This document shows positions 8,335-15,666 of a stretch of DNA of 18,518 nucleotides, piece after piece (positions within the stretch are counted from its first letter, which is position 1; the number at the start of each line of letters is the position of its first letter). The notes beneath the pieces were generated by a model. It searched no databases. It had not been told where the DNA came from and worked only from the letters and a program-made list of their open reading frames with translations. The DNA comes from an uncultured Gammaproteobacteria bacterium. Its GTDB lineage: Bacteria; Pseudomonadota; Gammaproteobacteria; GCA-2729495. The stretch is taken from positions 1,305 through 19,822 of the forward strand of contig CAMYJV010000037.1 in NCBI GenBank assembly GCA_947258805.1, in the 5' to 3' direction. Position numbers and translations under genes: made by a program.

Positions 8335-9279
8335 ATGCACGAATTTCCCCTGACATGGCAATGTCCGCCTTCGTTCTCCGACATGAACGAAGCGCTCGAC
8401 CATGTCTCGGCTCGCTGCGGCGAAATTAATCAAGCCGTCGAAGAATACTCCGCGGTGCTGTTCCGAGGGTTTCCGCTTGAGGGCCCGGCCGATTTTGGCC
8501 GCATCGTCGCCGCGGCGGGCATCGAGTTGCTGGACTATCGCAGCATCGGCGGCGGTGGTGTGCGAAACAGCGATAGCCCAGGGGTATATACGACTATCGA
8601 TGACATCGCACCGGAGGCCAGGCAGTCGCCGCATCATGAACGAGCGCGCAATTCCGACCTCACGCGAATTCCAGCCAGGCTGGCCTTATATTGCGAAGCG
8701 CCTGCAGAGTCGGGAGGAGAGACGGCGCTCTGCCTGTCGGCTAGCGTCGCAGATCGATTGTGCGAAAGACATCCGCAGCTCTTTGCCAAGCTGTCGGAGA
8801 ATCGCCTGCGGTATTGCAAGACGTTCTTCGACGAGCGCTACTCGCCGGTGGGCGTGTGCCCGTTGTGTCAGCAGGGCCACGTCTCCTGGCAGCGAAAGTT
8901 CGGAACCCAGTCGAAAGAAGAGGCGCTCGGCCGAGCGCGTCGTGGGGGCGTCTCGGCGGATTTCCACGACGACGACCTGGTTCGGAAAGGGGGGCTCACG
9001 GTCTTTACGGCCATCGCACGCACCACAGGGAACGGGGGCCGGCAGATCTGCTGGACCCATAAGATGAACGAGCGGCCCTGCAATGAATGGGTAGAGTACG
9101 AAGACGGAACTGTCATGCACTACCACGAACAGGAATGCGTGCGGCGCATCGCGATGGAGGATGAGGTGCGCGTGCAGTGGTGCCCAGGAGATTTCATGCT
9201 CATCGACAATTTTTCGGTTCAGCATTCGAAGTGTCCCCATCGTGGAGATCGCCGGGTCTACCTGACCATGGGCAGGTAG
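8335..9279 (+). CDS. Fe(II)/2-oxoglutarate-dependent oxygenase, TauD/TfdA-like, HxE type
   Basis: A 314-residue protein of the TauD/clavaminate synthase-like group, which couples 2-oxoglutarate decarboxylation to substrate hydroxylation or related oxidation. The probable iron ligands are His100 and Glu102 (PHHERARNSD) and distal His297 (DNFSVQHSK); the Arg pair 306-307 fits the 2-oxoglutarate binding arginine. The preceding helix-strand LALYCEAPAESGGET is typical of the family. HxE rather than HxD is the pattern of clavaminate synthase-like amino-acid hydroxylases; Gly or Ala at that site would suggest a halogenase, which this is not. An unusual CPLCQQGH stretch (175-182) could bind a second metal. 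Start ATG 8335, with AGG at 8324-8326 and 8329-8331 as weak ribosome sites. It sits between an SDR and a methyltransferase, suggesting tailoring of a small molecule; the substrate is unknown. Confidence 0.88.
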   Translation: MHEFPLTWQCPPSFSDMNEALDHVSARCGEINQAVEEYSAVLFRGFPLEGPADFGRIVAAAGIELLDYRSIGGGGVRNSDSPGVYTTIDDIAPEARQSPHHERARNSDLTRIPARLALYCEAPAESGGETALCLSASVADRLCERHPQLFAKLSENRLRYCKTFFDERYSPVGVCPLCQQGHVSWQRKFGTQSKEEALGRARRGGVSADFHDDDLVRKGGLTVFTAIARTTGNGGRQICWTHKMNERPCNEWVEYEDGTVMHYHEQECVRRIAMEDEVRVQWCPGDFMLIDNFSVQHSKCPHRGDRRVYLTMGR

Positions 9280-9361
9280 CGCGCCACCCGGCCGATACCA
9301 GCTGTTGCCTGGTCGGTCAAGGGCGGTCGTATGGCAGCCGTAAACGGGAGGAGCGGCGAGA

Positions 9362-9931
9362 ATGTTTCAAGAGATTCCCAAGCCGATGGACAAGATCATG
9401 CGCGAGCTCGAGGCGCAGGATCGCAGAAACCACAAACTCTCGAAGCAGGTGCCGCGCGATGTGGGGCGCCTGCTGGCGATACTCGCCGCTTCGGCGGGCA
9501 ATGGGAACTGGCTGGAGCTGGGAACGAGCTGCGGTTACTCGGCCATGTGGCTGGCTCTTGCGTGCCGAGCGCGGTGCACGCGGCTCGTCACTGTCGATCA
9601 CGATCCGGAAAAGGTCGGCATCGCAACGCAGAATCTCGAGCGGGCCGGGGTCCAGGATATCGTACGGGTGGTGCACGGTGACAGCCTGGAGGAGCTACAA
9701 CGCTTCGATTCCCTGGATTTCTGCTTCGTCGATGCAGATGGTGGCAAGGGAACGTATGAAACCCTCGTGCCGAAGATGAACCCTGGGGGCCTGTTTATCT
9801 ACGATCACACCAACGGGCGCGGCGCGGAGATCATTGAGGCCGCGTTGGCGGACACTCGAGTGGATGCCGTGCTCGTACCGCTGCAGACTCCGGATGCGCG
9901 TACCGAGCTGATTGTCCGGAGGTGTTCCTGA
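9362..9931 (+). CDS. Class I SAM-dependent O-methyltransferase (COMT-like)
   Basis: A 189-residue methyltransferase, expected to move a methyl group from S-adenosylmethionine to a hydroxyl or carboxyl. Motif I is WLELGTSCGYSAMWLA (50-65), the acidic residue contacting the SAM ribose is in TVDHD (78-81), motif FVDADGGKGTYE (122-133) matches the metal-binding segment of the cation-dependent methyltransferase 3 family, and YDHT (147-150) gives a later acidic position. It is slightly shorter than the usual ~210-220 residues, mainly at the N-terminus. Start ATG 9362, with GGGAGGAG at 9347-9354 well placed. It follows the oxygenase after 82 bases in the same direction, so it probably completes the three-gene operon by capping a hydroxyl made by the oxygenase or SDR; that ordering is inference. 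Confidence 0.9.
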   Translation: MFQEIPKPMDKIMRELEAQDRRNHKLSKQVPRDVGRLLAILAASAGNGNWLELGTSCGYSAMWLALACRARCTRLVTVDHDPEKVGIATQNLERAGVQDIVRVVHGDSLEELQRFDSLDFCFVDADGGKGTYETLVPKMNPGGLFIYDHTNGRGAEIIEAALADTRVDAVLVPLQTPDARTELIVRRCS

Positions 9932-9988
9932 ATCAAGCTTGCTCGGTCAAATGATGCTGTACCCGAAAATCACGCGAAAAGATGCCGC

Positions 9989-10035
9989 AAAACGTGCCAG
10001 TTTTATTGGGCAGAGAAATAGACCCGGCACCTTTT
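9989..10035. repeat. Decayed palindromic repeat, copy 2
   Basis: Left arm 9989-10007 and right arm 10016-10035 pair at about 15 of 20 positions. The right arm contains AAATAGACCCGGCACCT, matching copy 1 (7384-7400) at 16 of 17 bases in the same orientation. It lies between the methyltransferase and the bicupin gene, so the two copies bracket the three-gene operon. I infer a REP-like, RAYT-associated type of element, but no RAYT transposase gene is present. Confidence 0.5.
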
Positions 10036-10060
10036 CACTGGAATCACATAAAAGGAATAA

Positions 10061-11221
10061 ATGCCTGGAGTTATAAAGACACCAGTGAAAGCGCTGGCGG
10101 TTGTTGGCATATTACTGTTGGCTGCCGTCATCGCTTTGAATACCGGTATTGCGCGCCAGGCGTATTTTGAACTGTTCGCGCGATTAAAAGGTGTCGATGC
10201 ACTCGGGCCGACCGTTGTCCGGGTATCGCCGCGAAATTCACCCTATCAACAGTGGCTGGAACGGGCGAGAAACGAAATCCCCGTCCATGAATGCCTGGTC
10301 GTCGATGATGTGAAGAGCATCGGGCTGCAATCGTGGTCGCAGATGGGAGAGGGAATCAGCGGGCTCTATTTGCGCTTCGCCGATTACCAGATGAGCGATG
10401 GCCGGTTGCTGGAAATACCGGTTGGCGGAAAAACGGCAAGCCGGCGTCACCTGTATGAGGAGGGCATCTATTTCATGGGCGGGCCGGGGCATACGATCCT
10501 CCAGCAGGAGGATGAACAGTCTGTGCGGGTGGATTGGAGTGACGGCAGTTTGTTCTCTGTACCCTTAAATGTCCGTCACCAGCATTTCAATGACAGTGAT
10601 GATGCGGTCCGATTGCTGGCGATCACCAGCTTCCCATTTGTTCTGAATGCGGCTAATAGTGAAGCGTTCATTGACCAGAATTCCTTTACTTTCACCGACC
10701 GATCTACCGGTGGTGAGGAGTTCTTGAGCCATAGGGAGCAATTGGGTAAATACAAGGTGAGCAGGAATTTCATTGATGATGTGTTACAGGCCGAAACACA
10801 GGAGTGGAATCTGCGCGGCAAGGGCTTCCGAGTGCAAAGATGGAGCATGGCCGGCAACAGCATGGTCGGTTTGCATATCTCCGACATACCACCGGAAACC
10901 TACATAAAGGCCCACCGCCACAGCAGTGATGCCTTCATTCTCGTGCTCTCTGGCGAGGGATATTCATTGACGTGGCCGGAGGGTGGCTACCAGAAGAGAG
11001 AACGCATTGATTGGCGGGCCGGAACGCTTTTTGTGCCCCCAACCTACTGGTATCACCAGCATCTGAATCCCGGTTCCCAGCCCGCTCGTTTCCTTGCGAT
11101 CAATGTACCCGAACTTGTGATCAACCTGGGTTTGCGCTTTGAGGATGATCTGAATGTAAACCTGGTCGAAGTTGAGCAGGAATGGGAACAGGAGCTTGGC
11201 ACGCGACGGCAACTGGATTAG
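10061..11221 (+). CDS. Membrane-anchored bicupin protein
   Basis: A 386-residue protein with one N-terminal membrane segment (about 11-28) and two cupin-like halves. The first has HLYEEGIYFMGGPG (130-143) and GSLFSVPLNVRHQHFN (162-177); the second has AHRHSSDAFILVLSGEGY (284-301) and GTLFVPPTYWYHQHLN (321-336). Both halves share a P-x4-HQHxN signature, so the barrels look like an internal duplication. The second has His285, His287 and His332 as likely metal ligands, with the usual Glu replaced; the first lacks the HxH pair. Cupins range from metal dioxygenases and isomerases to binding proteins, so no activity is assigned. With one N-terminal anchor the barrels probably face the periplasm. 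Start ATG 10061 follows an AAAAGGAAT ribosome site. Codon use is more AT-rich than its neighbours, hinting at separate ancestry. Confidence 0.8.
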   Translation: MPGVIKTPVKALAVVGILLLAAVIALNTGIARQAYFELFARLKGVDALGPTVVRVSPRNSPYQQWLERARNEIPVHECLVVDDVKSIGLQSWSQMGEGISGLYLRFADYQMSDGRLLEIPVGGKTASRRHLYEEGIYFMGGPGHTILQQEDEQSVRVDWSDGSLFSVPLNVRHQHFNDSDDAVRLLAITSFPFVLNAANSEAFIDQNSFTFTDRSTGGEEFLSHREQLGKYKVSRNFIDDVLQAETQEWNLRGKGFRVQRWSMAGNSMVGLHISDIPPETYIKAHRHSSDAFILVLSGEGYSLTWPEGGYQKRERIDWRAGTLFVPPTYWYHQHLNPGSQPARFLAINVPELVINLGLRFEDDLNVNLVEVEQEWEQELGTRRQLD

Positions 11222-11235
11222 TGGAAACATGTGCT

Positions 11236-11263
11236 CCCGCGTCCGCGAGCCCTCCGCCCCAGG
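11236..11263 (-). repeat. Displaced copy of an ssrA 3' segment (possible att remnant)
   Basis: These 28 bases match 17553-17580, inside the tmRNA gene, at 27 positions in the same orientation (single difference at 11259, C instead of A). In tmRNA sense the segment runs through CTCGCGGACGCGGG, the strand leading into the T-arm. Similarity ends abruptly on the tmRNA-interior side. On the other side the T-loop is not preserved, though a TCCACTAA stretch overlapping the end of the bicupin gene vaguely recalls the acceptor end TCCACCAAA. Such a duplicate is expected where an element has integrated into ssrA. Confidence 0.7.
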
Positions 11264-11310
11264 CACCCGCGCAGGCAGGTGAGAAGCAGCTGTCGGTCCG
11301 GAGCCGGCTC

Positions 11311-11736
11311 TCAGAACCGATAGTTCGCGCGAATTCCGACGGTTCGCGGATCGGGCAGCGTCACGAACCCGTGACAGATGCCGAAGCCGGCCAGGAAGCC
11401 TGTCTCGGTCACTTGCTGCCCAAAGTCCGGGCCGTTGCCGCCGGTGATAATCGTGTCATCGTCGAAGACGTTGTCCACGTAGGCAATGGCTTCCCAGTTC
11501 TCCGCTGACGGCCCTAGTCGCAGGTCCACCAGCCAGTAGTCTTCGAAGGTCACGAAGTTTTCTTCCCCGTCGAAACGCTCGTCCTGCCAGGACGCGTTGG
11601 CCTCGACAAACCAGTCGAAGTCCTGCCGCCCGAACTGACGCGTGTAATTGCCCTGCAGCACGATGGCGTTCTCGGGCGTCCGTTCCAGCTTGTTACCGTC
11701 GAACTGGTAGGCGCAGACCTGGGCGCCGGCCACCAC
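11311..11736 (-). pseudogene. C-terminal remnant of a TonB-dependent receptor
   Basis: About 141 residues resembling the last strands of an outer-membrane TonB-dependent receptor barrel: alternating aromatic strands (LQGNYTRQF, WFVEANASWQDERF, YWLVDLRLG), a WEAIAYVDNVFDD turn typical of the receptor C-terminus, and a terminal RTVGIRANYRF ending in Phe as required for BAM insertion. Intact receptors are about 700-1000 residues, so most of the barrel and the plug are missing. The frame stays open upstream to a stop near 11828, but that added part is Arg-rich low-complexity sequence, not barrel, and no signal peptide is present. It is therefore a 5'-deleted remnant. It lies beside the ssrA-segment copy and the REP-like hairpin, consistent with a rearranged stretch. 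The original substrate is unknown. Confidence 0.75.
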
Positions 11737-11828
11737 TTCCAGTTTGCAGAAGCCGTTGGCAGCGCGGCAGCGCCGTCGGCAACGCCATTGCCAGCGCGGC
11801 GCCGAAGGCGCAACCTGGCCGAACTCTA

Positions 11829-12171
11829 GTCATTTGTACCTAACACGGCCGCAACTCGGGCAACGCAACGAGCGGGAGCGTGCCCGGCCCCGAGACCCTG
11901 ATGGGCTGATGGGGACATTCTGCTTTTTCCACCAGGCGGAGAAAGCAGAATGTCCCCGGTCCCACGCAGCGTCGTGTTTTTTACCCCGCAAGGCGATGCG
12001 TTTGCCGTCGCCGTCCCGGTCGACCCGGATCGGCGCAGCGCCGGCGCGGCGGCTGCGATCGGCGGCGGTGGCCGCGCCGCGGTCATTCTCGCGGCCCCCG
12101 CAGTGCCCCGAGCGCCGAGTGCGCGGATATACTCCGACACCCTTGCGCCGGCTTGATGGAGGGGCCCTGGA
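11829..12171. other. 343-bp intergenic region with REP-like hairpin
   Basis: Contains the large hairpin at 11911-11957 and then very GC-rich, Ala/Arg-biased sequence. A + strand open frame at 11950-12156 (68 residues) starts inside the hairpin, has no recognisable domain or ribosome site, and is not called as a gene. A TATACT at 12128-12133 is a possible -10 box for the downstream lipoprotein gene, without a good -35 partner. Confidence 0.5.
11911..11957. repeat. REP-like hairpin with 20-bp stem
   Basis: Arms 11911-11930 (GGGGACATTCTGCTTTTTCC) and 11938-11957 pair over 20 bp with one G-U type mismatch and a 7-base loop. The GGGGACA... arm type resembles REP-like palindromes of gammaproteobacteria that are moved by RAYT (TnpA_REP) transposases. 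There is no run of T after the stem, so a rho-independent terminator is unlikely. I saw no second copy in the window. Confidence 0.75.
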
Positions 12172-14049
12172 GTGAAGTTCGTGTCTTGCCGCTGGTTGCT
12201 CGTGTGCCTGCCTGTTGTCGTGGCGCTGCTGACCAGCAGCTGCGGTCCCGGGCCGGAGCCCAGAAAAGTTGGAGTCATCTACGTGTTCCATGGCGGTTCC
12301 GATGGCTTCGACGAACGGGCGAACTGGGAATCCACGGTGATGATCTTCTCCTACGACCCCCACAGCCAGGTCTATCAGAAGGTCATCTGGAATCCCGCGG
12401 TCTGGCCCAGCATCCTGCTATTCGGCAATGCGCCAAAAGAGTTGGGCAAGTATTCCTTCGAATACTCGCGCATCGGCAATTCGGATCCGGCAAACGGCCT
12501 GACTCTCACCCGCTACGAGCACCTGAAACAGGCCCTGGAGGAACGAGAAGCAGAACTGGGCGTTAATTTCATCGTCGACTACGCGAGCTGGCGCGCCATC
12601 GATCCGGAACATCACATCTATCCGCGCTACCTCTACAATCCGGGCGTCCCGGGAGGCAGCCCGCTGACCTATTGCGGCGGCGACGCGAAGGGCCGGCCGG
12701 GCGACGAATCCTGGTCCGGATGCGTGCCGGACCGCTTCAATACCGACGGTACCGTGGAACGGCTGCTGAAGGCGGGCGTGGACGAGATCATCATGATCGA
12801 CATGACCACGTCCGGCGTGCGTTTTTTCAAGACTTTCGACGTGGTGAATCTCGCCCGACAGGTCGTCGGACAGCACAATCGGGACACCGGTAGTGACGTG
12901 AAGGTGTGGTGGGTCAACGATCCGACGGACCTGGTCACCCGCTCCTACCCGCAGGACCCGCCCGGGTGGACGCTGTCTCTCGGCGAGATCAAGGACGACC
13001 AGGACAGCAGCGTCCCGCTCTATGGGCATCCGAACCCGGTGTCGGACGATCCGCAGCTGGCGGTGTTCCACGTCGAGGGCATCGAAGCACAAATGCTCGC
13101 GGAAGTGCCGATGGAGCAGACCGGCGTCCTGCTGATCAACCACGCCACGCGCCTGTACAACCAGTATTTCGATCCGAAGATCAACGACACGCTGGTCCTG
13201 AACCGGAACATCAAGAACCTGCTGAGGGAGCGCCACCCGGGCCTGGAAGAAGAAAACATTCTCGGCGCCTGGTTCGGCAGGAAGACGCCAAACCCGAACG
13301 TGGAGCTTGGGCCGCGGAACTTCAGCCGCTTCGAGCGCACGCGTGAGATGCGCGGCGAGAACCTTGGCGATGCGAGGCTGTACGAAACTCGCAACCTGTT
13401 CCCGGGTGGCGACATGAGCTACCGGTACTGGGAAGCCCTCGAGGAACTGAAGAACAACGGCGTGCGGCACATCGTGATTGCCTTCCCGCAGATCATGGTG
13501 GACTCCGTGCTGAGCCTGGTCGAAGTCCCGAACCAGGTGGCGAAGGAAATCGGCTACAAAACCTGGCGGTACATCGACGAGCTCGATTTCGACACTTACC
13601 CCGACGTGGGGCACCCGTTTACGGACTACTGGGGCATCTGGGTCGACAAGGAGTGCGAAGCGGCCGACGGCTCCGGCCGGCGCGTGCAGTGTTGCCTCAC
13701 CATGGGTGGCTGCGGCGATCCGGCGCGGCCCTACCCGCCGCCGCGGCAGACGCCGATCAACAAGGTCCGCAAGGACCTCGATCCGTCGCTGGCCTACGAC
13801 GTATCGGAGTACGGTCACCTCGGCTACGAGCCGGGTCTCGGACCACCCGACCCGGATGCGCCGGTACAGGACCAGTACCGGGGCACCTGGTCCATGTGGA
13901 TCCCGCCCAATGACAATCCGGCCGTGGGCCGTTTCCTCGCGGACAAGGTCGTCGCGTTTTTCAACAGTCCGCGGCCGGAGCGCGCCGTCGACCCGGTCCA
14001 GCTTGGGCCGCCCCCGCCGGCGGCGGGCGAGCGAACGGCGCAGAACTGA
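12172..14049 (+). CDS. Large predicted lipoprotein, unknown function (faint chelatase-like features)
   Basis: A 625-residue exported protein that I do not recognise with certainty. The start is GTG 12172, with GGAGGGG at 12158-12164 seven bases upstream. The N-terminus is a signal sequence ending in LLTSSC, so Cys24 is the probable lipidation site. Two segments recall the repeated domains of class II chelatases such as ferrochelatase: VGVIYVFHGG (33-42) with VDEIIMIDM (203-211), and TGVLLINHATRL (317-328) with GVRHIVIAFPQIMVDSVLSLVE (430-451) followed by GYKTWRYID. Candidate metal-binding residues include His40, His324 and His481; Cys168, Cys184, Cys495, Cys507, Cys508 and Cys514 could form disulfides. 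The C-terminus is Pro-rich. The next gene, for a two-haem lipoprotein, starts 43 bases downstream in the same direction, hinting at a shared envelope role. The chelatase link is a weak inference. Confidence 0.75.
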   Translation: MKFVSCRWLLVCLPVVVALLTSSCGPGPEPRKVGVIYVFHGGSDGFDERANWESTVMIFSYDPHSQVYQKVIWNPAVWPSILLFGNAPKELGKYSFEYSRIGNSDPANGLTLTRYEHLKQALEEREAELGVNFIVDYASWRAIDPEHHIYPRYLYNPGVPGGSPLTYCGGDAKGRPGDESWSGCVPDRFNTDGTVERLLKAGVDEIIMIDMTTSGVRFFKTFDVVNLARQVVGQHNRDTGSDVKVWWVNDPTDLVTRSYPQDPPGWTLSLGEIKDDQDSSVPLYGHPNPVSDDPQLAVFHVEGIEAQMLAEVPMEQTGVLLINHATRLYNQYFDPKINDTLVLNRNIKNLLRERHPGLEEENILGAWFGRKTPNPNVELGPRNFSRFERTREMRGENLGDARLYETRNLFPGGDMSYRYWEALEELKNNGVRHIVIAFPQIMVDSVLSLVEVPNQVAKEIGYKTWRYIDELDFDTYPDVGHPFTDYWGIWVDKECEAADGSGRRVQCCLTMGGCGDPARPYPPPRQTPINKVRKDLDPSLAYDVSEYGHLGYEPGLGPPDPDAPVQDQYRGTWSMWIPPNDNPAVGRFLADKVVAFFNSPRPERAVDPVQLGPPPPAAGERTAQN

Positions 14050-14092
14050 CAGGCCGGTCGTCGCTATAGTGTCGCTACAGGATGGTGCAGTG

Positions 14093-14866
14093 ATGAACAA
14101 CTTCAACCAATGGCCGCGAATCGCCGTGCTGGTCGCAGCCGGCGCACTGGGTGCCGGTGCGTGCACGTCGGCGGAAGACGAGTCTCAGCCGGCCGCTGCC
14201 GGCTTCGCTGAACACATGCACGGACACCTGGACGAGGTGAATGCGATCAAGGTCGCGGTCATCGCCGGCGACCTCGAGATGGCGCGGCCCCCGGCCGTGT
14301 GGCTGTCCGAGCACCCGGAGCCCGAGGGCATGCCCGGCGACTGGTCGCCGTACCTCTGGGAGATGCGCCAGTACGCGGCCACCATTGCTGCGGCCCGGGA
14401 CCTTGGCCCCGCGGCCGTCGCGGTCAGCGAAATCGGCCGGACCTGCGGGGAGTGTCATCGCGACCATGCCGTCGAGATCGAGTTCATCGCCGGCCCGCGG
14501 CCGCCGAAGGAACCGCACGACATCCGGACCGAGATGTTTCGTCACCTGTGGGCTGCCGACCGGCTGTGGGAGAGCCTGCTGTCCTCGTCGGACGTAGCCT
14601 GGGCCGAGGGTATGGCCATCCTCGAAGAAGTGCGGCTCGTGCCGGCCGAACTCGACGACGCACCGGAGCGGGGCGCTCAGGTCGAGGCGCTGGTCCAGCG
14701 CATCCGGGCGTTGGGTGAGGAGGGCGGGCGCACGCCGGCCGGGCCGGCCCGCAGTGCGCTTTACGGTGAGTTCCTGGCGACCTGCGCGAGTTGTCACACG
14801 CTGACGGGCGGCGGACCCGGCCGCGTCGCGATGGACGTTGGCGGGGCCACGACTGCCGCGCGTTGA
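14093..14866 (+). CDS. Predicted two-haem cytochrome c lipoprotein
   Basis: A 257-residue exported protein with two CxxCH haem c attachment motifs: CGECH at 118-122 and CASCH at 231-235. The N-terminus is a hydrophobic signal ending in GAGAC, so Cys24 is the likely lipid anchor and the haems would be periplasmic. A His-rich stretch HMHGH (41-45) and Met91/Met149 provide possible distal ligands. The region between the motifs is helical and charged rather than a standard mono-haem fold, so this is not one of the common cytochrome c families I can name. ATG 14093 is the first start before the signal; its ribosome site (AGGATGG, 14079-14085) is moderate. It follows the large lipoprotein gene by 43 bases and converges with the next gene, 40 bases away. 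The electron partner is unknown. Confidence 0.8.
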   Translation: MNNFNQWPRIAVLVAAGALGAGACTSAEDESQPAAAGFAEHMHGHLDEVNAIKVAVIAGDLEMARPPAVWLSEHPEPEGMPGDWSPYLWEMRQYAATIAAARDLGPAAVAVSEIGRTCGECHRDHAVEIEFIAGPRPPKEPHDIRTEMFRHLWAADRLWESLLSSSDVAWAEGMAILEEVRLVPAELDDAPERGAQVEALVQRIRALGEEGGRTPAGPARSALYGEFLATCASCHTLTGGGPGRVAMDVGGATTAAR

Positions 14867-14906
14867 CCCGCTGACAGTCGCAATGCGGATGCCAGCCGGG
14901 CTGCCG

Positions 14907-15608
14907 CTAGCGGGGCGGGCTTACAACGAGGGTGTCGTCAAACACGACGTCGAGAGGCGGCTGCATGGCGCGGGTGGCCAGAGCCTCCATGTATTCCGCC
15001 GTCGCGAAATGACAGTAACTCTGGCCCTGTAGCCGTTCCGGCAAGATCCAGGTGAACCAGGCGTCGTAATCCTGGAACAGGCCGGGCGAGTTGAAATGCA
15101 CGGCGCCATCTTCGCCGGCATAGCTGAGCTGGAAATCGCCGAGATAACCGCGCCCGGTCGCGTAGGGCTCGTTGTCGTCAACCACGAAGGCCGCAGCGCG
15201 ATCGGCAGCCACGCCATCTGTCGCGCGAAGTTTCGCGACCGCCTGTGCCTGCAGCAGGCGGGTGACGTCGGGACAGAAGCGCTGTTCTCCGGCCGCATCT
15301 TCCCCGTGGACCGCGCGCAGGTGCGCGGCTGTCTTTATCTTGCAGGAAACCATGACGGGCAGGTCACCCTGGTAGCTCACCACCTGGTAGGTCGTGAGCG
15401 GCTCCACCGTCGGCTTCGAGGCCCCGTAGTCGCCCAGCACGGTGAAGACCGTGTTAGTTCCGCCCATGTCGGTGTTGGCCAGGATCTTCTGCACGGCAGT
15501 GCAGAACTCGGTGGAATCCGGCGCCGGCAGCTCCTGGGTAGCCGCGACCGCAGGCATGGCGGCACCGATGGCCAGCAGGAAGAACAGCGGACGACGCAAC
15601 TTGTTCAA
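14907..15608 (-). CDS. Secreted protein of unknown function
   Basis: A 233-residue protein with a clear Sec signal peptide (KLRR, hydrophobic core, cleavage after AVA or AVAA near residue 22-23). The mature part has four cysteines (36, 89, 112, 199) that could form two disulfides, and no domain I recognise. The middle contains TTYQVVSYQGDLPVMVSCKIKT, which looks like beta strands, and the C-terminus a Trp/Phe/Tyr-rich stretch (FQDYDAWFTWILPERLQG). The start is probably a TTG at 15608: GGGAG (15616-15620 on this strand) lies 7 bases upstream and no ATG is suitably placed. It is the last of three - strand genes for exported proteins and may share their transcript, being 58 bases after the preceding gene. 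Confidence 0.72.
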   Translation of the reverse strand: MNKLRRPLFFLLAIGAAMPAVAATQELPAPDSTEFCTAVQKILANTDMGGTNTVFTVLGDYGASKPTVEPLTTYQVVSYQGDLPVMVSCKIKTAAHLRAVHGEDAAGEQRFCPDVTRLLQAQAVAKLRATDGVAADRAAAFVVDDNEPYATGRGYLGDFQLSYAGEDGAVHFNSPGLFQDYDAWFTWILPERLQGQSYCHFATAEYMEALATRAMQPPLDVVFDDTLVVSPPR

Positions 15609-15666
15609 GGCACTACTCCCAACTAAACCGGGCGTGACGGGCGCGCGGCTGCCCCGGCCGGCGCGA

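Noticed and set aside
8335..9279. Oxygenase as a SyrB2-like halogenase
   Set aside because: Halogenases have Gly or Ala in place of the acidic iron ligand. Here Glu102 is present in an HxE motif, favouring a hydroxylase-type enzyme.
11950..12156. 68-residue open frame after the hairpin
   Set aside because: Starts inside the palindrome, lacks a ribosome site and a recognisable domain, and is Ala-rich from GC bias.
12418..14166. 582-residue open frame on the - strand
   Set aside because: Fully antisense to the lipoprotein gene at 12172-14049, which has a signal sequence and ribosome site. The - strand product is Arg/Val/His-rich with no domain, as expected of a high-GC shadow frame.
14904..14913. 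Perfect palindrome CCGCTAGCGG between convergent genes as terminator
   Set aside because: Too short, no loop and no T-run on either strand; it also overlaps the stop codon of the - strand gene.
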